From CAZVBR01 sp964625755 (GTDB lineage Bacteria > Patescibacteriota > Minisyncoccia > Phycocordibacterales > XYD1-FULL-46-19), in NCBI GenBank assembly GCA_964625755.1, contig CAZVBR010000037.1:1-5349 (forward strand): DNA of 5,349 bases, in the 5' to 3' direction. Shown in pieces: positions 5,102 to 5,349 of the stretch. Position 1 is the stretch's first letter; each line of letters opens with the position of its first letter. The notes under the pieces are model-generated. The model made no database searches. It saw only the letters and a program-made list of their open reading frames with translations, and was not told where the DNA came from. Made by a program: the position numbers and the translations under genes.

Positions 5102-5349
5102 ATGAGAAAAAATAAGAAAAAGCAAGGTGTGTCTCCCTTCACACTCAGGGAACGGAGTATCATTGAGGTAAGGTGGTGTCGGGACAACAAAACAATAACT
5201 AACATCGCGGTCGAATTAAACAGAAATAAGAGCTCCATATCGAGAGAATTGGCTGGAAAGCCAAGGCGCGGAGTTGGTAAATATCGTGCCGAAAAACGGG
5301 GTCAGCCACCATTTTCGGTCTGCCAGCACTTCTTAATACTTGTTCAATA
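5102..5349 (+). CDS. IS30-family transposase, N-terminal part (cut by the right edge)
   Basis: This is the start of an IS30-type DDE transposase, which recognises the ends of its element and moves it. The frame runs from the ATG at 5102 to the window end, 82 complete codons with no stop. A lysine-rich start (RKNKKK) leads into the helix-turn-helix domain typical of the family at about residues 13-50: FTLRERSIIEVRW, then ITNIAVELNRNKSSISREL, followed by the short linker and GKYRAE at 59-64. The catalytic DDE domain would lie beyond the edge. Residues 65 onward (KRGQPPFSVCQHFLILVQ) do not resemble the Ala/Arg-rich helix I expect after YRA. A frameshift, a truncation or simple divergence could explain this. 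The gene is divergent from the alpha-glucosidase gene, 98 bp away. Confidence 0.82.
   Translation, partial: MRKNKKKQGVSPFTLRERSIIEVRWCRDNKTITNIAVELNRNKSSISRELAGKPRRGVGKYRAEKRGQPPFSVCQHFLILVQ

Overview
The window looks like an ordinary bacterial chromosome or large contig of intermediate GC content, roughly half by eye. Three leftward genes lie in a row, and a rightward insertion-sequence gene runs off the right edge. Two of the three complete or edge genes end in TAA or TGA with no in-frame TGA read as sense, so the standard code fits. Shine-Dalgarno signals are weak and one gene looks leaderless. The sparse layout and the IS30-type transposase would suit an uncultured lineage such as Patescibacteria, but nothing here fixes the taxonomy.

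Layout, left to right. Positions 1-1108 (minus) hold the N-terminal 369 residues of HsdM, the methyltransferase subunit of a type I restriction-modification system; its C-terminus lies beyond the left edge. Positions 1109-1463 are a GC-rich gap with several short inverted repeats and no gene I can defend. Positions 1464-3020 (minus) encode a 518-residue protein of unknown function with a TPR-like helical segment and a C-terminal SEC-C zinc-binding motif. Positions 3021-3413 are a second long gap. It contains a nested inverted-repeat structure with two mutually exclusive folds, a 9-bp hairpin in the upstream region of the SEC-C gene, and one doubtful 57-codon reading frame. Positions 3414-5003 (minus) encode a complete GH13 alpha-glucosidase with all catalytic residues and a promoter placed so that its mRNA could be leaderless. 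From 5102 (plus) an IS30-family transposase begins, with its helix-turn-helix domain, and runs off the right edge.

The genes do not form an evident pathway. The leftward genes are separated by 355 and 393 bp, so they are probably transcribed separately. HsdM and the IS30 element mark the stretch as accessory. The SEC-C protein next to a restriction system is the one protein whose role is open, and defence is only a contextual possibility. The alpha-glucosidase would release glucose from maltose-type oligosaccharides in the cytoplasm. The most interesting non-coding signals are the hairpin that ends exactly at the transposase start codon and the switch-like fold at 3187-3303.
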